Source: Pseudeuparius sepicola
Taxonomy: Eukaryota > Arthropoda > Insecta > Coleoptera > Anthribidae
Reading direction: 5' to 3'
DNA length: 64,000 bases
Assembly: GCA_963920635.1 (NCBI GenBank)
Contig: OY987305.1
Coordinates: 11,757,153 to 11,821,152 of the forward strand
Shown here in pieces: positions 58,401 to 64,000 of the stretch. Under the pieces are notes generated by a model that was given only the letters and a program-made list of their open reading frames with translations, did no database searches and was not told where the DNA came from. Numbering within the stretch: the first letter of the stretch is position 1; every line of letters starts with the position of its first letter. The position numbers and the translations under genes are program-made.

Positions 58401-60170
58401 AACAACGCTGAATAAGAATCCGGCATTGATTTGGCTCTAAAAAATCCCTAATAGTACTTTTCGAAATTTCAGCACTAAAATACCGTCTCAGTGGGCCATG
58501 AATTTAAGGCACGAGGCACCTGAATTATGCATTTAATGCAATTTTTTAAACTCTATCCACAAAAAAAATCGAGCGATAAATAAAAATTTTACAAGGGTGG
58601 TCAGTCTTAAGTGGGGAACTAAAAATTTTGAAACGCCCTGTAGAGCTACGATAATTCAAATTGGTACGTTTGGGTTTCGAACAACGCTGAATAAGAATCC
58701 GGCATCGATTTGGCTCTAAAAAATCCCTAATAGTACTTTTCGAAATTTCAGCACTAAAATACCGTCTCAGTGGGCCATGAATTTAAGGCACGAGGCACCT
58801 GAATTATGCATTTAATGCAATTTTTTAAACTCTATCCACAAAAAAAATCGAGCGATAAATAAAAATTTTACAAGGGTGGTCAGTCTTAAGTGGGGAACTA
58901 AAAATTTTGAAACGCCCTGTAGAGCTACGATAATTCAAATTGGTACGTTTGGGTTTCGAACAACGCTGAATAAGAATCCGGCATTGATTTGGCTCTAAAA
59001 AATCCCTAATAGTACTTTTCGAAATTTCAGCACTAAAATACCGTCTCAGTGGGCCATGAATTTAAGGCACGAGGCACCTGAATTATGCATTTAATGCAAT
59101 TTTTTAAACTCTATCCACAAAAAAAATCGAGCGATAAATAAAAATTTTACAAGGGTGGTCAGTCTTAAGTGGGGAACTAAAAATTTTGAAACGCCCTGTA
59201 GAGCTACGATAATTCAAATTGGTACGTTTGGGTTTCGAACAACGCTGAATAAGAATCCGGCATTGATTTGGCTCTAAAAAATCCCTAATAGTACTTTTCG
59301 AAATTTCAGCACTAAAATACCGTCTCAGTGGGCCATGAATTTAAGGCACGAGGCACCTGAATTATGCATTTAATGCAATTTTTTAAACTCTATCCACAAA
59401 AAAAATCGAGCGATAAATAAAAATTTTACAAGGGTGGTCAGTCTTAAGTGGGGAACTAAAAATTTTGAAACGCCCTGTAGAGCTACGATAATTCAAATTG
59501 GTACGTTTGGGTTTCGAACAACGCTGAATAAGAATCCGGCATTGATTTGGCTCTAAAAAATCCCTAATAGTACTTTTCGAAATTTCAGCACTAAAATACC
59601 GTCTCAGTGGGCCATGAATTTAAGGCACGAGGCACCTGAATTATGCATTTAATGCAATTTTTTAAACTCTATCCACAAAAAAAATCGAGCGATAAATAAA
59701 AATTTTACAAGGGTGGTCAGTCTTAAGTGGGGAACTAAAAATTTTGAAACGCCCTGTAGAGCTACGATAATTCAAATTGGTACGTTTGGGTTTCGAACAA
59801 CGCTGAATAAGAATCCGGCATTGATTTGGCTCTAAAAAATCCCTAATAGTACTTTTCGAAATTTCAGCACTAAAATACCGTCTCAGTGGGCCATGAATTT
59901 AAGGCACGAGGCACCTGAATTATGCATTTAATGCAATTTTTTAAACTCTATCCACAAAAAAAATCGAGCGATAAATAAAAATTTTACAAGGGTGGTCAGT
60001 CTTAAGTGGGGAACTAAAAATTTTGAAACGCCCTGTAGAGCTACGATAATTCAAATTGGTACGTTTGGGTTTCGAACAACGCTGAATAAGAATCCGGCAT
60101 TGATTTGGCTCTAAAAAATCCCTAATAGTACTTTTCGAAATTTCAGCACTAAAATACCGTCTCAGTGGGA
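52490..60170 (+). repeat. 279-bp tandem array, 27 near-identical monomers
   Basis: The word CGGCAT recurs from 52841 to 60095, exactly 26 periods of 279 bp. Monomers contain GTACGTTTGGGTTTCGAACA, ACGCTGAATAAGAATCCGGC, CAGTGGGCCATGAATTTAAG, CTGAATTATGCATTTAATGC and TTGAAACGCCCTGTAGAGCT. They look identical apart from one T/C site after CGGCA. A diverged first unit (52490-52780) and a diverged last unit with the true terminus (after 60165) flank them. Each monomer retains a degenerate terminus (GTCAGTCTTAAGTGGGGAAC), so the repeat unit is the MITE arm itself. Confidence 0.95.
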
Positions 60171-60311
60171 CATGAATTTAAAGCACAAGGTACCTGAATT
60201 ATGAATTTAATGCCATTTTTGAAGCTCTATCCAACCAAAAAAGTTTATGAAAATCGAGCTATAAATAAAAATTTTACAGGGGTGGTCAGTCCTTAAGTGG
60301 GACACAATGTA

Positions 60312-61735
60312 TAAATTTTTTCTTTCACATTGAAAATTTAATAATTTTCCACCTCCGTTTTACCTGCCGGCCTGGCATTAACAACCTGTCAGATCTAAAA
60401 ATAAATATTAAAACATAGGTAAAGGTAGGTTATGTATAGAACATTTTCAGTAAGAAAGTTATCTATAAAGAGGCTTTAATATGTATAGCTAGGAAGAGGT
60501 TTTATTATAAAAACAAACTATAAGGATTCAACAAAGATATACTATGGAATTACGCAGTTTAGGTACCTATGTATATTCTTTGAAGTTAGCCGCCTTGTAT
60601 AACTTAGCATTTTCGTTTCACTTCGTTTATTTTTCTCACGCATTTAAAATCAGAATACATCAAATGGAAACCATTAAATCAGCCACTGAGACTTGCACGG
60701 GACGTCCTGCCTGGTAGCTTCATTCGAAGTTTCAACTTTGTTTCGTTGACCTCTTAAAAATATCTGGATTCTATAGGTATTCGTCATCCTGATGCAAGTT
60801 TCAGCTGACTCTTTTATGACTCATTTGGTTGTGGTTGAGCTATAGAGATTACATATAGGTACCTACAGACATTGTCGCTTCTTTTCATACAGACGCTTTA
60901 TTTAATGTCTAGACCGAGGTGTTCCCTTTTGTATAACTGAAAGTTATAAAACAGACAAGAAAAATTGGTTTTATTTGCACTTTAAAGTAACAATGTATTA
61001 TTTTATAAACTCGTTGACCTCGACGTCACACTATTACTATATCCGAATTTACAGTCATCTCTTGGTCATCACTTTTTTATATGTTTTGAGTTATGTAAGT
61101 GATAAAACTGCTTTTTCCACTAAGAGGCAATAAACATCCATTTGTGGCTACTATGATGCTCGTAAAATCTCTTATGAAATAAATAATATAAATAGACTTT
61201 GTTGTACGATATAATGTATCTACTTTTAATATGGATGGCCCAAATTATTCATAGAATGTCCGTGCAGGGTTTATCTTCAATGTTACCTGTTGTTGCTATA
61301 GGAATCGGCAGGCTAATCACAACACAATAGATTTACAATGCATCGTGCATATTGCAATATTACAACATTTATTGCTACACGTTTTGCATAAATTATAAGC
61401 ATTGTAAAGCGTGCTACAAAGTAAGTTTGAAAGGAAAAACGGTTAAAATATTGTATAATGATATTTGATATGATTTTCGGCGAGGAGCGAAGAGCCAATA
61501 ATATTAGTAATAATATTAGTAGCACCTAATTTATCTTTTGTTATATTGGAATTGCCTCTATCCTTCTGATCACCAGACCAACCGACAGTGCAATCGTTGA
61601 AAAGGATTTTTTTCGTGAATTTAATAAAATAGTAGTAGTGTAGTAGTAGTAGTAGTACCCAGTAGTAGAAATACTTAACAGCCAACCTAATGGGATGATC
61701 ACCTTGCGAAATAATCACTTGATCTGCCATCTGTA
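60312..61735. other. Presumed intronic DNA, nothing recognised
   Basis: AT-rich, with a TAG/AGT microsatellite at 61629-61669 and scattered GGTACCTAC words. Open frames at 61313-61730 on the minus strand read through the microsatellite and are low-complexity. Confidence 0.4.
61629..61669. repeat. Imperfect TAG microsatellite
   Basis: TAGTAGTAGTGTAGTAGTAG continuing with TAGTAGTACCCAGTAGTAG. Confidence 0.85.
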
Positions 61736-61737
61736 TA

Positions 61738-62582
61738 CAGTGTTGTGATTTAAGTGTGCAACATATGGGACTTTTTTATTAATTGCACAACCAAAAAGTC
61801 AGATATTGCCGAAAGTTGATGCATGTTCAATAATCATATTAGGTGCACAGAATGGTTGCAAGTTAAACCGCATACACGGTAGGTCAAAAAATCAAAAAAT
61901 TCAGCAAAAGTTTATAAAGAAAAATTGTTTGGAATTAGAAGCTATGCCTAAATACCAAAACATAGCCTCCTAAGAAAAACATTTTTTCCGTTTCTTAATA
62001 AATATTTAAAATAAAAATTTTGCACCTTAAATGAGAGTTTTTTAATATACACATTATCATTACTAATGTTTTACCTTGTTCAGAAGAATGTTTGCGAAAT
62101 TTTAAAGTTTTGTTTAATATCGTTGCAACAAACATGAAGTTTGTGATTCCCTAAAAAATTAAAAATCTAAGTTAATTTTACAAATATGCTTGAATTTGGA
62201 TAAAGTTATGCGAAATTGATTTAATTTTGATTGATTTATGAGTTTAGGGTGAATATTAAAACAATTTTTTTAGGAAATTATTAATGTTTTTCAAAAATAT
62301 ATTTTTTTGTCTTAGGAGGCCAAGTTTTGGTATTTAGGCATAACTTTTAATTCTACACAACTTTTCTGAATAACATTTTGCTGAATTTTCTGAAATAAGG
62401 GTACTTTACTCTTCTACAATTTTTTAATTTTTTTACCTACCCTGTATGCTGTTTGACTTGCAATCATTCTAAATACGTCTAATATGATTATCGAACATGC
62501 GCCAACTTTCGGGAATATTTGTATTTTCGTTGTGCAATTAATAAAAAAAAATCCCATATATTGCACACTTAAATGACCACGC
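61738..62582. mobile_element. Foldback mariner-like MITE, 845 bp
   Basis: Inverted arms share ATTTAAGTGTGCAA, ATGGGA, TTTATTAATTGCACAAC, CGAAAGTTG, AATAATCATATTAG, TTTGGTATTTAGGCATA in inverse, and GGCCTCCTAAG-like blocks. The outer ends are CAGTGTTGTGATTTAAG and the inverse of GCGTGGTCATTTAAG, both next to TA. Arms are about 300 bp. No coding capacity. Confidence 0.75.
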
Positions 62583-62590
62583 TATATATA

Positions 62591-63327
62591 CAGTGGCCGG
62601 TAAAAAGTACGCACCATATGGTTTTTTATTTTACATTTATCAGAAAATTTTATTCTTGATAAACGTTTGTGCATCCCTCAAAACTCAAAACGCAGTTTTC
62701 AAAAAGCTCAAAAGCAAAAGCAAAGCACCCTTATTTTTATTTTAAGAGAATATGTATTATGAAAAGTTGTTTAGAATTAAAAAGGTCAGCCCAAAAAATG
62801 AAGTTTCAAGTTTCTATTCGATAAAACACCTTTTCGGCATTTTTTATAATTTACCCCATATAGAAAGTAAAACCACTTTATTTAATATGAGAGTTCCGTT
62901 TCAAAGAGGACTTTTCATTTATAAACGTGAATGCCATAAAAAGCAATTTGTTTGAACAGTAGTTATGGCTCCTACAAAATAAAAACGAAAAAATACTCTA
63001 GTTTTTTTTTTGGTGCAAACATAAAAACAAATCCTAATTTGTATGGCACTCACGTTTATAGATGATAAATCCTCTTTGAAACGAAACTGGCATATTGAAT
63101 AAAGTGGTTTTATTTTCTATACTTACTCCGTATAGAAAATAAAACCACAAACAATAAAAATAAGGTTGCTTTACTCTTGAGTCTTCTTCATATTTTCGAA
63201 CTTCCTTTTGAAAACTGCGTTTTGAGTTTTGGGGAATGCACAAACATTTATCTTATCAAGAATAAAATTTTCTGATAAATAAAAAAGAATCCCATACCAT
63301 ATGGTGCGTACTTTCTGCCGGTTACTG
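62591..63327. mobile_element. Tc1/mariner-like foldback MITE, 737 bp
   Basis: TA-flanked CAGTGGCCGGTAAAAAGTAC and the inverse of CAGTAACCGGCAGAAAGTAC, both followed by GCACCATATGG. The arms continue through AGAAAATTTTATTCTTGATA, AAACTGCGTTTTGAG-type and TTCAAAGAGGA-type blocks. TA at 62589-62590 and 63328-63329. It inserted 8 bp from the preceding MITE's end. Confidence 0.85.
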
Positions 63328-63344
63328 TATAATCTGTATATGTA

Positions 63345-64000
63345 CAGGATGATTTTTTTAGGTCTACCACCGCGATTTTCTCGCTCATTTTGCGGCCTAC
63401 AAAAAAAAATGCAAGAAACAAAAATGTAGCAATTTTGGACAGCTAAGTGGTGCTGCAAAAGAAATCGGCATCCATGGTCAACTTGTCGCGCATTATTAAA
63501 AAACCTCAAATTGAGCAAAACTATTAATGGCCGTGGAATGTTTATTTTAAGAGACAGAGAAAAACTTTTATATTGAAAATTGATGGTACTAAAAAGCTTT
63601 ACGCAAAAGGGTACTCAGATAGTTTCAGAAAATTACACAGGGTCTTCGGCTCTCTTGAGGCTATGATTTTTTTTTGTTTATTTCTTATTAAGCGATTTTC
63701 TCGCTTATTTTGGGCCGCACAGAAAATATGTAAGAAAACAAAATATGGCAATTTTGGTCAGCGAGGCGACATTAAAAAAGGAATAGGCCTCCATATCCAA
63801 CTTTTCGCGGTGTACTAAAAAAACCTAAAATCGACAAAAATTTTCATGGTCTCAAGAGAGCCGAAGACCCTGTGTAATTTGCTGAAACTATCAGAGCACC
63901 TGGGTGAATAAAGCTTCTCAGTGCCATCAATTTTCAATATAAAAGTTTTCCTCTGTCTCTTAAAATAAACATTCCATGGCCATTAATAGTTTTGCTCAAT
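63345..64000. mobile_element. Foldback MITE, copy 2, cut by the window end
   Basis: Same family as 11752-12536: begins CAGGATGATTTTTTTAGG after TA, then ACCACCGCGATTTTCTCGCT, AGCTAAGTGGTGCTG, AAATCGGCATCCATGGTC and CAGGGTCTTCGGCTCTCTTG. The right arm has begun to mirror these when the window ends, so about 120 bp are missing. Confidence 0.8.

Larger units (their letters stand above)
52034..60309. mobile_element. Mariner-like MITE with one arm amplified into a 279-bp array
   Basis: TA-flanked termini CAGTGTGTCCCACTTAAGGA (52034) and the inverse of CATTGTGTCCCACTTAAGGA (ending 60309), with TA at 52032-52033 and 60310-60311. The inverted match continues through CTGACCACCCCTGTAAAATTTT, CTCGATTTTCATAAACTTTT, GAGCTTCAAAAATGGCATTA and CCCACTGAGACGGT. 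The left arm (52034-52335) is a single copy, then comes a unique spacer of about 100 bp, then the right arm as a tandem array. Total 8,276 bp, with no transposase. Confidence 0.87.

Noticed and set aside
1..64000. tRNA, rRNA, riboswitch or operon signals
   Set aside because: None was recognised, and bacterial-type signals are not expected in this insect sequence.

Overview
This is a window of an insect nuclear genome. It is AT-rich, has short spliced exons with GT/AG introns, carries many copies of the GGTACCTAC-type word common in several insect orders, and is filled with insect-type transposons (hAT, Tc1/mariner-like, a Penelope-like element, a non-LTR retrotransposon and a Ty3/Gypsy-like remnant). 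I cannot fix the order from sequence alone. There is no bacterial-style gene content, no rRNA, no tRNA that I recognise, and no CRISPR.

Host genes are sparse. At the left, two plus-strand exons (4615-4798 and 7661-7889, intron about 2.9 kb) encode the C-terminal part of a rolling stone (rost) family membrane protein, followed by a polyadenylation signal. Further right, a CpG-rich block ending in a GT splice donor (about 24022-24436) and a GC-rich exon with clean splice sites (47690-47998, start codon at 47776 or 47902) look like the 5' end of one unidentified gene. The roughly 23 kb between them and the 16 kb to the window end would be intron.

Almost everything else is mobile or repetitive. 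From left to right: a decayed Penelope-like remnant with a GIY-YIG start (about 1620-2760); a collapsed Ty3/Gypsy remnant in the rost intron; an inverted-repeat element with internal GGATATGTCT words and an inserted 270-bp hairpin (8623-9821); several foldback MITEs; a hAT MITE with perfect 8-bp target duplication (17564-18500); a hAT transposase relic (18731-19110); a four-deep nest of elements (20031-24004); and a mariner-like MITE split by a hAT (24469-26808).

The most striking object is a 9,952-bp foldback element (31920-41871). It has identical 98-bp termini, two opposed arrays of a 148-bp monomer (about 50 and 15 copies), no transposase, and a perfect 9-bp target-site duplication, which together resemble Drosophila FB elements. 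A second giant (52034-60309) has mariner-like termini and TA flanks. One of its arms has been amplified into 27 almost identical 279-bp monomers. Between them lie a mariner-like element (43001-44706), nested mariner-like elements carrying transposase relics (44759-47628) and a non-LTR retrotransposon inserted in an inverted-repeat element (48211-51746). The right end holds three further foldback MITEs. The window shows two unrelated transposon classes each giving rise to satellite-sized tandem arrays, probably inside the introns of one gene.
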